Of a DNA stretch of 64,000 bases, positions 34,901-44,899 are shown in pieces; within the stretch, counting starts at the first letter, position 1; each line of letters starts with the position of its first letter. The stretch is taken from assembly GCA_946122785.1 (NCBI GenBank), contig CAMGYJ010000006.1:45032066-45096065 (forward strand), written 5' to 3'. The notes beneath the pieces are model-generated. The model searched no databases and was not told the origin of the DNA. It was given only the letters and a program-made list of their open reading frames with translations. This stretch comes from Linum tenue. Taxonomy: Eukaryota > Streptophyta > Magnoliopsida > Malpighiales > Linaceae. Made by a program: the position numbers and the translations under genes.

Positions 34901-35576
34901 GCCGGTGATCAGATCTGATTCGAGGAAGGTGGCGGATTGTCGATTCTGGGAAAGTAGTGACCCATGAATTATTCCCCAGGCCTCTGTCTAACCTCTCCCG
35001 TAATCCTCGGCGGAACCACGTGTACGCAGGTCCCGTAAAGCCAATATCGACAAGACCTGTATCATTAACACAGTCTTGAAACTCTCTTATCCATGCTGCA
35101 TCAAACGGGGAGCCTCCCAATTTCTCCCCGGGGCTGATAATAGAATTGAAATCGCCCATTAGGAGCCATGGGTGGTCTTGGTCCTCTGCCAGCTCACGGA
35201 TTTCTTCCCACAGTTGTCGCCTTTGGATTGGCGCCGGATTACCATAAATTGCAGACAACACCCACTGCGGACTGCTAGAATTGGGTACCTGCACCTGCAG
35301 GTGAAGACATTGAGGGTGGTTGTTAAGTCGTGTCAAGAAAAAATCATATGCGTTCCACAAAACCCAAATACCCCCCGCAAAGCCGTTGGCGTCAACAATA
35401 TACTTGCTATCATAACCCATATCCCTCACAACTTCATTCACTCGATCCCCACTAATGCAAGGCTCCACTATAATCACGATATCCGGACGATGTCTCTGAC
35501 GATATTCTTTAAAAACTCTCAGAAAACTACGGCTACCCGCACCCCTACAGTTCCAAGAAAAGATCTTAAAATCCAT
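31977..35576 (-). CDS. LINE A copy 2 ORF2: open 1,199-codon frame lacking the RT core
   Basis: Start MDFKIFSWNCRG at 35576 (an upstream in-frame ATG would add eight residues). Order: AP endonuclease domain (about residues 1-225, LMGDFNSI, SDHRPILL), linker, N-terminal part of the reverse transcriptase up to SSIEQFRPI, then directly [12 protein letters not shown]. The junction (34062-34063) marks a 483 bp in-frame deletion removing 161 codons with motifs A and B. The catalytic box reads FDDD instead of FADD. Zf-RVT (WRTIWRTPTMQRVRTFLWL) and an RNase H-like domain with D, E and D residues (VNTDDLV, RAELAGIV, LQTDSN) complete the C-terminus. As encoded it cannot be a working reverse transcriptase; the endonuclease and RNase H parts look intact. 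Confidence 0.85.
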   Translation of the reverse strand: MDFKIFSWNCRGAGSRSFLRVFKEYRQRHRPDIVIIVEPCISGDRVNEVVRDMGYDSKYIVDANGFAGGIWVLWNAYDFFLTRLNNHPQCLHLQVQVPNSSSPQWVLSAIYGNPAPIQRRQLWEEIRELAEDQDHPWLLMGDFNSIISPGEKLGGSPFDAAWIREFQDCVNDTGLVDIGFTGPAYTWFRRGLRERLDRGLGNNSWVTTFPESTIRHLPRIRSDHRPILLSTQVHVQPGGCKPFRFLAAWTTREGFLPMFANAWVKGACFTGSAEALARDAEVWSRTVFGHIQRKKDQLLNKLERLERRGGGVSDNQETIQVREELELVLLQEEVTWCQKACLELIISGDRNTKFFHTRTLHRRKRNRITRLKNAMGEWVDDPAELQEMARSFFKWLYTDEGEEMQYIQAAFPPIATEKWEEVSKEFTLEEVRLAIRSMGTLKSPGKDGLNPLFFQKCWSMVGESLGKLAHECWQMPHKIKEVNSTILVLIPKVAQPSSIEQFRPIANSGPSLSHLFFDDDLILFGEATLEQVQVIIDCFELFGGASGQNISKPKSRVFFSANVLPQARSSMSEALEIPETLNLGRYLGVPVIHDRISKATYTELINKIDSRLASWKASTLSLAGRITLAISVLSSLPAYTMQTVFHPASVRDYIDKKIRAFVWGSTDQGRRIHLVDWETLCRPKAEGWLGLRDATKTNEAYMLKISWRLLTNPNELWAKVIRSKYFRQTEEGLVARTTRRLSNLWRGVLRVIHLVEEASRWNIRNGRVARFWSDRWMADGRILKDSAPNIPEECLQMPITDFVLNGEWNRDFLNVYLPAHVVSQVELHSIPAELEDDVSVWWFSQSGEFTLKTAYDLLDSEAESSNRHPAWRTIWRTPTMQRVRTFLWLMVHGKLLTNAERQRRHLTENRSCKICGGSSETAMHVVRDCPFARAVWVDFLDSEPDDSFCEPDMKRWSLHYLSSRSNVVDPTLFAGTCLLLWKNRNSLLFEGELKTYAQVQFDAKQLKHRIHTSFEQESRIFRAGGLWEHRLIGWKPPQTGWLCVNTDDLVIQAHESTTCGGIMRGDDGRFIKAFSENLGGGSITRAELAGIVHGLKLAWEEGARKVILQTDSNTAITLIEYATTNHPHYMSVTEIRRWLERPWQVKIEHVYREANYVADYLASLGHSLAVGMHIFYVPSTMLLYWLYFDRVGVQTPRLV

Positions 35577-35609
35577 AAAAAAAGATAGGGTAAAGAGCAA
35601 CTCCCTGAA

Positions 35610-37333
35610 TTAATTCCCAGACGGAGTAGCTCCGTCAACATCACACATTTGTTCCTCAGTTGGACTCACTCCACCCCCCAATGGGCTTGGGGAACTTGGT
35701 GAGTCATCTGGAGGCCTCCCCAGGACGTGCGCTGACTGCATGCTATTCGGCTTGACATGCAGGGGGTCAACCGAATTTGAAATTGGCGGTGTGACCTGCA
35801 TGTGCATGGTGGTATTCATCTCCGTAGTCTTCAGTAGGGATGTGGTTTGGTTTCTCTTTTTATGATTTCCCAGAGCCGCTCTATCAATTGAATTGTGCGT
35901 CATCTGGGGGTTTTCGCGAGCTTGATCTTTCCCGACCTGCTTCGATGTTTTTTGCACCACTGTTGGAGTCCGACTTGTGGCTTTCGCCGGCCCATCGTGT
36001 CCTTACTTAGGTATCCCCTTCCCCCGGCTCTGGACCGGAATCTGGTTATCTTGAATCACAGCTTGTGGAGACTCCTCTTGATCCTCATTCATTGTCCCTT
36101 CGTCATTCTCGGTATGGAGTGCTTGGAATCATGATCCCGAGGTATTATACTCAACCGGAGCTCCTTGTTTCGCAGGAGGTGACGGAGCAGCACGTGATGG
36201 ATTGTGTGCGGCAGGTTTTCCATTACGTGGTTTGCGCTTTGCGATCATCCACTCACTGTAAATTTTCTCCGGTTTCGGTGCTTCTTTTCTTTGGGAGCGA
36301 CGACCGTCTCATCCTCCATGGGTTCAAGTGGCTTAGAACAATGGCAAGAGCTGTAGGTTGCATATTTTCCACACTGTAGGCAGATCCGCTCGAGTCCCTC
36401 ATATTGTACGGAATACTTTTTCCCATGAATCTGAAATTGCGACAGGAGCGGCTTGGTGAGGTCTACCTGAACACACACCCTAGCATAATCACTTCGAGCA
36501 CCTGTACGGGTTGCCTGGTCAACCCTGATCGGCTTCCCGATTCGACGTCCAATTTTCATAATAGCCTCAGGATGAAAAAAGTGTATCGGAATCTCTAGAA
36601 GGCGTGCCCAAACAAGATTCGATGAGATTTCGTGTTCATGTGGGTTGAAGTGTCTATCCCACATATGCACCGTCAAGTAATTCTCTCCCATCATCCAAGG
36701 ACCCCCTGTTAGTGCACGTTCGTAGTCGATATCACTTGTGAACCGTACTAGAAAGTAGCCCTTCTTCGCTGACGTCACCTGAATACCACCAGCCTTAGCC
36801 CAGATCGAGTTCAAACGTTTGGAGATGGCGGTATATGACGTTGACCGTCCCAATACCTTAACTACAAGAGCCGATCTCCACGGGCGATAGTATTGTCGCT
36901 CTTCCGCTGCGGAGAACGGAATCGGCGGGCACAACGGGTCGTCTTCTTCATCTTGTTCAGCTTCACGGCCATACTCTCTCATGGCGGTCGCTACATCCTC
37001 CAAATCGGAGTCAGCAACATACCACTCGTCAGTCTTCGCGGAATCGCTAAACAAACGGCGCGCTGCTCCCGTTCCATGGCTCCATGCCTAGGCTTTGGGG
37101 CTCTGAGTCAGAGGAGACCTCAGATCTTTGGCGGCAGATTCCATGTTTATGTCGTTAGGGCTCTCAACGGAGATACCATCAACCATGGTCGGCTTAGCTT
37201 TCTTCTTTGTTTGTTGTGCTTCCCTGTCACCCTTCGGGTTGGGGGACGAGGACTCTGGCAATCTTCTTTGGCCTGAGAGGAAATCAGCAGAGGTGCTTCC
37301 CCCTCCAGCCGGCGGTTCCGGCACCGCCGCCAT
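35610..37333 (-). pseudogene. LINE A copy 2 ORF1 (DUF4283), broken
   Basis: Start MAAVPEPP at 37333. The shared TAG at 37088 stops it after 81 codons. The same frame is open again from about 37084 to 36245, giving a DUF4283 domain (RSALVVKVLGRSTSYTAI, ALTGGPWMMGENYLTVHMW, IPIHFFHPEAIMKIG) and a knuckle-like ERICLQCGKYATYSSCHC in which the expected His is missing. A one-base loss in a T run near 36288 shifts the frame. The C-terminal piece ends at 35610 (DGATPSGN), 33 bases before the ORF2 start. Confidence 0.8.
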
Positions 37334-37450
37334 GATGGCGAGTGAAAACGCGTAACCCTAGCAGCTCAAGTTTTCCCATACTAATTTCTCGGAGCGAAAA
37401 CTCTCTCCGCAATCTCCGTTGGAGCGTTCCCAACAAAACTTTCAAAGTAG

Positions 37451-38087
37451 AAGGACAAAAAATCCTTTTATGTTGTTACTTAGTTAAATGTCCGTATCCA
37501 CACAAATCATCCTCAATTATATTTTTTTGTAAATGAATTTTAGCATGGGTTTGTTTTAATTAATAATAAACTTTCAGAAATATTACAAATGTGTGGTTAA
37601 TTAATTGTAAACTATAAAAATATTATACTAGGAAGGCATTGTATTAGAGGCCAACGATGATAGTAACAAAGAAAAAAAGCAACTCTTCCGCCTCTTACAC
37701 CTTCTACTACTCCCAAACCCTAAACTTTCATTCATTCCAAATAATAATCTTCAACCTCGACCTATCCAATTCTACTACAACACTGTCTTAGAGGCCAAAT
37801 CGTATTTGCCTCCACTAATAAAAATTGTTTGCATCATCAAAATACGCGTGATAAGCTCCAGAAACTCCTCGTTACGACTCCCAGAGCCCACACAAACCTC
37901 GACGAAAATTGTGGCACTATTCATCAATTTTTGCCCGGGATGTCTAATTAAGAAACGGTGAATTCCACCATGTTTGTATTCACATTTTAGTAGATCGGTG
38001 AGTGTTTCAATAATTTTATAAGAAAAAATAGAATTAACTTGACTTATTCACTTAAATTATAATTGTGAAAAGATGCTCTAGTTATTA
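37451..38087. other. Gene-free spacer between LINE A and LINE B, unit 2
   Basis: Counterpart of 21701-22336; AT-rich with no recognisable coding or structured element. Confidence 0.5.
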
Positions 38088-38111
38088 AAGGTTTACAAAG
38101 GAGGACTCCGT

Positions 38112-39176
38112 ATGCTCAAAACGGTCATTGACGAGGGTGCGCCTCGCTGGAGGCACAGCCTGGTCGGACAGTTTCTTCATGAGGCCCCATCGCTTCCGGT
38201 GCTACGGAGGTGGGCAAATAAGATCTGGGGAAGAGATGGACTGGTTGGAGTTTCGCTTCTGGGGGATAAGCTGCTCCTGATACAGCTGCCTACCCAAGCC
38301 ACCTGTGATTGGATACTGGAGAGTGGCCCCTGGTTCTACTTCGACAACCTACTATACTTGCGTCCATGGAATCTGGGGATTAACGTTGTGGATCTAGGAC
38401 GGAAGGCTTTGCCTATCTGGGTAAGGTTCACTAACACTCCTCTTGAGTATGTTAATTTTCAAGGGCTAAGTCGAATGGGGAGTTGGTTGGGGGTACCTCT
38501 TGGTGTCGATCAGACTACTCGCCTAGGTGGACGTTTAGGGGTAGCGAAGGTCTTAGTGGAACTGCGTGCTTCTGGGGACTTTCCTGATCACGTCCTAGTC
38601 TGGCCTGATGATGATACTTCAATAAGGGTGGGAGTGGAATACAGTTTTCTTCCTCCTGTTTGTCAGGGGTGTTGTTCTTTTGGGCTGGATTGTGGTTGTG
38701 CTAATAAGCAGGGTGAGAAAATATAGGTGAGGAAGGATAACAGGGTGCAGGAGAGGATTGAAGTGGTGGAAAGCAAGTCAGGGGGAGTATCTTTAGTTAG
38801 TCCAGTTGATAAGGTGGGAAATGGGGCTGATGAACACAATAAGGGTAAAGAGAAGGTGATAGACCAAGTGGTAACTCCGATTAATACCACTGTGATGGTT
38901 GGCTCAAATCTGATCTAGTGTACTAATCTGGATACTCAGTTTCAGGAGGCTGCTCTATCTCCTATTCTAACTTAAGAGGATGATTTTCATCTTGTGGTGA
39001 ATGGAAGTAAACATCGAGTTTGGTCTCCTAGTCCCAGCCCTAAGAGTGTATTGAACATTGCTCGGAATTTTGAAGTGTTTAACAAGTACAATGAGGATGA
39101 TGTTATTAAACTTCAGGAAGCTCCAAAAAAAGGTAGTAAGAAGGGTGGGAGGCTTACCTCCCCAGCCCCACCATGA
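38112..39176 (+). pseudogene. LINE B ORF1 (DUF4283), three premature stops
   Basis: One reading frame of 354 codons from MLKTVIDEG to RLTSPAPP, interrupted by TAG at 38724, TAG at 38916 and TAA at 38973. The N-terminal part holds the DUF4283 domain (GQFLHEAPSLPVLRRWANKI, WILESGPWFYFDNLLYL, LPIWVRFTNTPLEYVNF) and a knuckle-like segment CQGCCSFGLDCGC with Leu in place of His. The stop codon TGA at 39174 overlaps the ORF2 start in ATGA. ORF1 is presumed to be the RNA-binding protein of the element. Confidence 0.85.
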
Positions 39177-42100
39177 AGATCCTCTTCTGGAATGTTAGAG
39201 GGTTTAATAAACCCTCTAAGAGGCAGAGTTTTGCCCAAACTTTGCGTAGTTATAATGTAGATATAGTGGTTATAATTGAAACTAGAATAAGGCAGCACAA
39301 ATCTGAGGAAATTGCTGAGAGCTTTTGTCCTGGTTGGCATAGGTTTTTGAACTATAAAGAGAGTGATTTGGGGAGACTATGGGTCTACTGGAATCCTGAC
39401 AAAATTACAGCAAGAAACTTGTTGCCTGGTAAAATTTTTGTGCATCTTTTAGTCCAATGTAGTGATGAGGAGTCTTGTTTTATCACGGGAGTTTATGGTT
39501 CAAATGAAGAGGCTGAACGTCGAGTTACTTACACTGATATGACCCCTTTAAAGGTTTCTTCTATACCTTGGATTGTGGGGGGGCGATTTTAATGCTGTTC
39601 TTGGCCCCTCTGACACGTCAAATTTAACTGATATGACTAGCTGTATGGGTGATTTTAAAGGTTGGGTGTCTACTATGGAGCTGTTTGATCATAGATCGGT
39701 TGGGCCACACTTTACCTGGACAAATAAACAGGAGAGGAATCCTATTGCGAGACGTCTAGACAGAGTGTTGGTGAATGAGAAGTGGTTTGATGCTTTTCCT
39801 GAGTGTATGGTGGAAGTAGTCATTGGAACTTTCTCTGATCACTGTGGAATCTTAGTATCTACCAAGCCTGATCAGGGTACATTACCTAAACCTTTCAAGT
39901 ATTTCGACTTTTGGTCAGAGCATCCTGATTTTATGCAGATTGTTAAGGAGGGGTGGGATACTCAGGTCCAGGGGGTGCCTATTCATCGGGTTAAGGTCAA
40001 GTTAAATGAGGTGAAGAAGGGTTTGAAGAAATTAAATAAAGAAGCCTTCTCAGATCTGAGTGGTCAAGTACAAATGGCTGAGAGACTATATCTAGCCGCT
40101 CAGCAGGAGGCTCTAAGGTCTCCTTCCACAGATAATTTCTCAGAGGTTACTACTCATCAGAAGAAGTGGGAGGAATTGAAGGTCGCCGAGGAAGGGTTGT
40201 ATTGGAGAAAAGCCAGGATTCGAGCTCTAACTATGGGAAACAGAGGCACCAGGTATTTTCATCAATCTGTTAAAATCAAGACTGCAAAGAAGGCTATCAG
40301 GAAACTTGTTTTGGATTCAGGAGAGGAAATTACAGATGTTAAGCTTATAGCTGGGGAAGCAGTTCAATTCTATCAGTCTTTGTTTGGGATGGTGGATAAG
40401 GGAGTGAGTCCAAATAAGTTGGAGCTGGAGGCTCTGGTCACCAAACACTTGTCTGTTGATGAAAAGGAAATGCTTTGTGGGGCTGTCACTTCTGATGAGA
40501 TTAAATCAGTAGTCATGCACATGAATCCACATCGAGCCCCTGACCCTGATGGATTCTCTGCTGGCTTCTTTCAGAAAGCTTGGTCCATCATTGGGGAGGA
40601 CATCACAGCAATAGTTCTTGATTTCTTCTCTTCTGGCAGGCTGCCTAGGAGTGTTAATTCTACTGCTGTTTCACTTATACCTAAGGTACCCTGTGCCTGT
40701 AAACTCAAAGATTTCAGGCCTATTTCATGCATTAATATACTCTACAAAGTCATTGCTAAGCATCTATCTAATAGACTAAAGAGAGTTCTCCCAAGTATTA
40801 TAAGTAGTAATCAATCAGCTTTTATAGAAGGGAGGAGAATTGTGGATAATATTCTTATGGCTTAGGAGTTGGTCAGTAGTTATAGTAGAAAGAACCTTTC
40901 CTCTCGCTGTGCTATTAAAATTGATTTGATGAAGGCTTTTGACTCGGTGAACTGGGATTATCTTTTCTTACTGATGGAAACTATGGGATTCCCTGTTAAG
41001 TTCATGTACTGGATTAAACTCTGTGTTAAAACTTCCAAGTTTAGTATTTGCATCAATTGGGGGCTTTGTGGGTTCTTTGGGGCAAAGAGAGGTGTAAGGC
41101 AGGGGGATCCTCTCTCCCCCTACCTTTTCACAATTGCTATGGAAGGTCTGTCTTCCCTACTGAACAGAGCTGCTATAAGGAAGCAATTAGTTTACCATCC
41201 TCAGTGCAAACATATAGGGTTGACTCACCTTTGCTTTGTAGATGACCTTCTGATATTTATAGAAGGCTCTGCACAAGCAATATGCATGGTTCAGGAGTTG
41301 TTGAATGAGTTCTATTCCCTTTCTGGACTTAAATGCAATCCGAGTAAATGTGAAATTTATTTTGGGGGGCTATCTGGGCTTTACAAAAGCAATGCCCTTA
41401 AGTTGTCTGGTTTCCAGGAGGGAAAACTCCCTGTCAGGTATTTGGGACTTCCATTATTCTCAGGGAAGCTCTCCTCAGCTGACTGTGACAGGTTGGTTGA
41501 GAAAATCACTCACAAGATTGGGACCTGGCGTGCAAAGAAACTGAGTTATGCAGGTAGGCTTGAGCTGATTAATTCAGTTTTCATGGGCATCCTGCAATAC
41601 TGGATGCAAGTTTTTCTTCTGCCTAAAAAGGTTTTAAAGAAGGTGTATGCTGTTTGCTCGAGGTTTCTGTGGCATGGGGGAAGTGAGGGTAGAGCAAAAC
41701 TAGGCTGGGAGAGAATGGCTCGACCAAAAGGAGAGGTGGGACTTGGCATCAAGGATCTCCTGGCTTGGAATAGAGCCTGTTCTATTCGAATGGTTTGGCT
41801 TCTTCTGATGAAGAGTGGTGCAATTTGGGTGGCCTGGATGTGGCGATACAGGGTTAAACAGGGTAGTGTTTGGACCATGAATGTGAGTCCAAGTAGTTCT
41901 TGGGCATGGAGAAGGGTCCTCAAGCTTAGACCATTGCTTCAGGCTCATCTAACACTGACTGGTGATACTCCTAGTTGGGATGGTAAATTGATGCCTGTCT
42001 ATAAGGTGTCCACTGTGTGGAATTCTTTGCATACTGAACATCAAAGGGTGGAGTGGGCAAAACTGGTTTGGGGGAAAAAGCATCTACCTAATAACAGTTT

Positions 42101-42536
42101 GCTAGCATGGCTGATTTTGTTGGATGGTATTACCACCAGAGATAAGCTGGAGAGATGGGGTAAGATATTGGATGGCTCCTGCTTGCTTTGCAGGGGGTCG
42201 GTGGAGACCAGGGATCATCTATTTTTTCAGTGTTCTTACTCTTTGCAGGTTGTTTCATGCTGGCGAGAATGTCATCTTCTTTGTCGACCGAGTTGGCAGG
42301 GAAGTGTGCAGGCTGCTGTTGCCTTGAACAAGAGGGGGACCTCGACAGGGAGGGTCGCTGGGATCTTCTGGTGTGCTTGTGTTGCATATCTGTGGCGTGA
42401 AAGATGTAGCAGACAACATCAAATGGCTCCTAGGGATGCTGTAGCTCTTGGTAGATTGATTATCTCTGATTTATTGTATTTGGGTAGTGAGGACAGTGAC
42501 TTACAGGCAGACCTGGCTGCTGCTGGTTTCCTATAG
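39173..42536 (+). pseudogene. LINE B ORF2 (endonuclease / reverse transcriptase), two lesions
   Basis: Start MKILFWNVRGFN at 39173. AP endonuclease domain includes VYGSNEEAER, GGDFNAVLG and SDHCGIL; reverse transcriptase includes FRPISCINILYKVIAKHLS, KIDLMKAFDSVNWDYL (motif A), KRGVRQGDPLSPYLF (motif B) and LTHLCFVDDLLIF, where FVDD replaces the common FADD. A zf-RVT segment (WGKKHLPNNSLLAW, CLLCRGSVETRDHLFFQC) lies near the C-terminus; there is no RNase H. Lesions are a frameshift in a G run near 39577-39583 and TAG at 40863 (position of an expected Gln). About 1,120 codons in total. Confidence 0.88.
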
Positions 42537-42704
42537 GTTGAGGTGGGAAGGTTTGAGTAGTCAGGGGGGGTTTTGGGGGGTTCTTTTTGATTCTCTGTAG
42601 GGTTACTTGCCTTGAGTAATCCTTTCGTTGTATCAGTCCCTATATGTACTCTGCATATAGTTTTGGTAATATAATTGCAACTGATTCAACGAAGAAAAAA
42701 AAAA

Positions 42705-43898
42705 TTTGTACACTACTTTAAATAATTTAATGATTTAATTACTAATATACTCAATTTAATAATGTTAGTAATATTTACATTATTAAAAATTAATTATATA
42801 TCAATTTCAGGTCTTATAAATTCCGGCAATCAGTTGTTAAAGAATGGATTATTAATTATTTATTTCTTCACCTCCTCCAATAATTCACGTCTAATTCACT
42901 TCCCTAATTCACTTCCCTAATTAAACACTTGCCACCGAGAGAAAGGAATGCGGAAACAAAGGAGTTAGCAATATTAATAACTCTCTCGATTCTCAAAAAC
43001 AAAAAAATTAATAACTCTCTCCGAATTAATTAGTTTACATAATATGTACTTATTAATATAAATAATTCATAAATAATTTAAATTATCCCCAATTGCACAT
43101 AATATTTACTTATTCAATATAAAAATGGAATGAATTCATAATTTTAAATTATAATAATGGTATTTTCACTTATTTAATTATGCAATAAATAATTAATAAT
43201 TTGAAAACAATTTTCGTAAAAAAAAATAGTGACCGTGAGTTTCAGACCCGTGCACTGCCGGATCTCGGACCCCGTCCGCGTCCGCCGATCGGACCACGTC
43301 CTCGGGCGAGCGGACCCCTCCGACGCCGGTGAGCGGACGCAAAAAAAAATGTTTAGCTTTTCGGCAAGCTGCTTCCTCGACGGCGATGACAACAACACCG
43401 CGGCGAGCCCCTTCCTCTTCAACACGGGCGACTTTGTGAGGGGGGAGTGAGGTCGGACGAATGGAGGGGTTGTCGGCGGTGGGAGCAACGGTGAAGGGGT
43501 CGGAGGAATGAAGTGGTCGGCTGGCGGTAGGATTTTGTGGAAGGAGGAAGGAAGTTGGTCGGCTGTGGGTTAGATAGGTTTAGGATTAGTTGGAAGAAGG
43601 GCAAAATCGTCTTATATTTTAAAACTATGGGCGGCAAATAGCAATTCGTGAATTTAATTGCCACAACTAGCTAGCTACATTACGTAGACGGGGGAAACGA
43701 TCGGTGGAAGAAGAAAAGCACCCAAATAAAAGGCCAAGTAACTAAACCAGCCTACAAAGTATAAAGCCCACGCTGGGTCTGGAGATCAATGTCTGTGACC
43801 CAAACACAAATAACCTACAACACAGAATAGCAAATCTCTTGTGCAACAGTAACATGCTTATAACTTTAATTATATTTAAGATAGTTTTGAATCCCTAC
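42705..43898. other. Gene-free DNA right of LINE B
   Basis: AT-rich to about 43215, with a small direct repeat of CTAATTCACTTCCC near 42890-42920. From 43230 to 43560 there is a GC-richer block whose frames on both strands show no family motif. Nothing else that I can support. Confidence 0.5.
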
Positions 43899-44793
43899 CA
43901 ATATAGTCAAAGTCTAGCTTCTAAGTAAAAGCGAAATGACGGGTAAAAGCGGAAGCTCAAAAGCGAAGCATAAAGCGTAAGCTTTTACACATCATATAAT
44001 TTTTATAGAAATATTCTAAAACATAACTTGTATTTTGAAAAATATGAACATATAAATAAACTAGCTCATAATTAACATATTACTCTCATATGCATATAAA
44101 CTAAATTAATAGGCTTTTAAACAATAATTCACCACCTTCCACTTTCTTTTAAAAATATGAGAAGAGAATCAACGATAAATGATGAAGCTAGAAGGGTTAT
44201 AGGCAAGCTTCAGTGATAAGTGAAAGTGGCGACAAATGTGAGACTGAAGGAGATGAGCTTTGACAACAACATAGTCATAGGGGTGGGGTGGGATTTATAG
44301 GGATGGGTCATGGGGAGGGTTGATGCATCCAGTGAAGATGTCCAAATTATAGTAGTAGTGGGAGCCACCTAAGAGGAAGTTGGACGACGCACGTTGCGGG
44401 AGAAAAAGGCGTTGGAAGCTGAACTTTGGATGTGGCATGTGGTTTTGGAGGCAGAGAAAATATGAGAATGTGGAAAAGTGGCGGTGAATTAGGGATGATG
44501 AATTCATAAAAGCAAAGATTGAAAGGATAACCCAACTAGAAAACAAATAAGACTGCATCATTATTCTCTTTTTTTCAAAAAATTGAACCAAACACAACCA
44601 AATATGGTCCTCATCCTCGGATATCAAAAGCATAGATAAGCAGTCAAAAGCTAGCTTTTAAGGCTTTTATTGGGCTCGAGGGCTTTTACTTGGACTTTTT
44701 TTTATGCAAAAGGCTTTTTGAACAAAAACTACAATATTTGGAGGTTCCAAAGCGTAGGCTTTTAGACTTTAAAGCTAGATTTTGACTACATTG
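43899..44793. mobile_element. hAT-like non-autonomous transposon
   Basis: Left end CAATATAGTCAAAGTCTAG and right end, on the opposite strand, CAATGTAGTCAAAATCTAG are inverted copies, extending into AAAAGC-rich subterminal sequence. An exact 8 bp direct repeat, ATCCCTAC, flanks it (43891-43898 and 44794-44801). The 8 bp duplication and CA-starting termini fit the hAT superfamily. The interior has multiple AAGC/GCTT-type short repeats and no transposase; a 112-codon minus-strand frame inside has no recognisable domain. Confidence 0.8.
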
Positions 44794-44899
44794 ATCCCTA
44801 CTACATAACCTAGCTACAACCGTCCTACCTACCAAACTATTGAGGAAAACCTAAATTGGACGATTTAGTACCTCATTCTTGGATGTTTTCATATGGAAT
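44794..44899. other. Short AT-rich spacer
   Basis: No feature other than the right-hand target duplication of the hAT-like element at its start. Confidence 0.4.

Larger units (their letters stand above)
31928..37450 (-). mobile_element. LINE A copy 2 (plant L1 with RNase H), unit 2
   Basis: Same insertion as LINE A copy 1. The poly(A) is the nine-T run at 31928-31936. It contains a broken ORF1 (37333 to 35610) and an open ORF2 (35576 to 31977) with an internal deletion. The 5' end near 37450 is estimated from the end of leader-like sequence. No target-site duplication was found. Confidence 0.85.
23103..38857. repeat. Unit 2 of the large direct tandem duplication
   Basis: This 15.75 kb block is the second copy of 6451-23102, same order and orientation. 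It begins with gypsy gag sequence fused to LINE B, and its right border is the point in LINE B (GGT at 38855-38857) where unit 1 was cut; beyond it LINE B simply continues. Unit 2 lacks the foldback element and 483 bp of LINE A, and keeps about 650 bp of gag that unit 1 lost. Divergence appears to be on the order of one to two percent by eye. Confidence 0.93.
38088..42704 (+). mobile_element. LINE B copy 2 (plant L1 without RNase H), probably 5'-truncated
   Basis: Plus-strand non-LTR retrotransposon with ORF1, ORF2, a short 3' untranslated region and a poly(A) tract near 42693-42704. The ORF1 frame is open for a few codons upstream of the first Met, and the region lacks the N-terminal part seen in LINE C ORF1, so the insertion looks 5'-truncated near 38088. 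I could not identify a clear target-site duplication. It crosses the right border of unit 2 at 38855. Confidence 0.85.
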
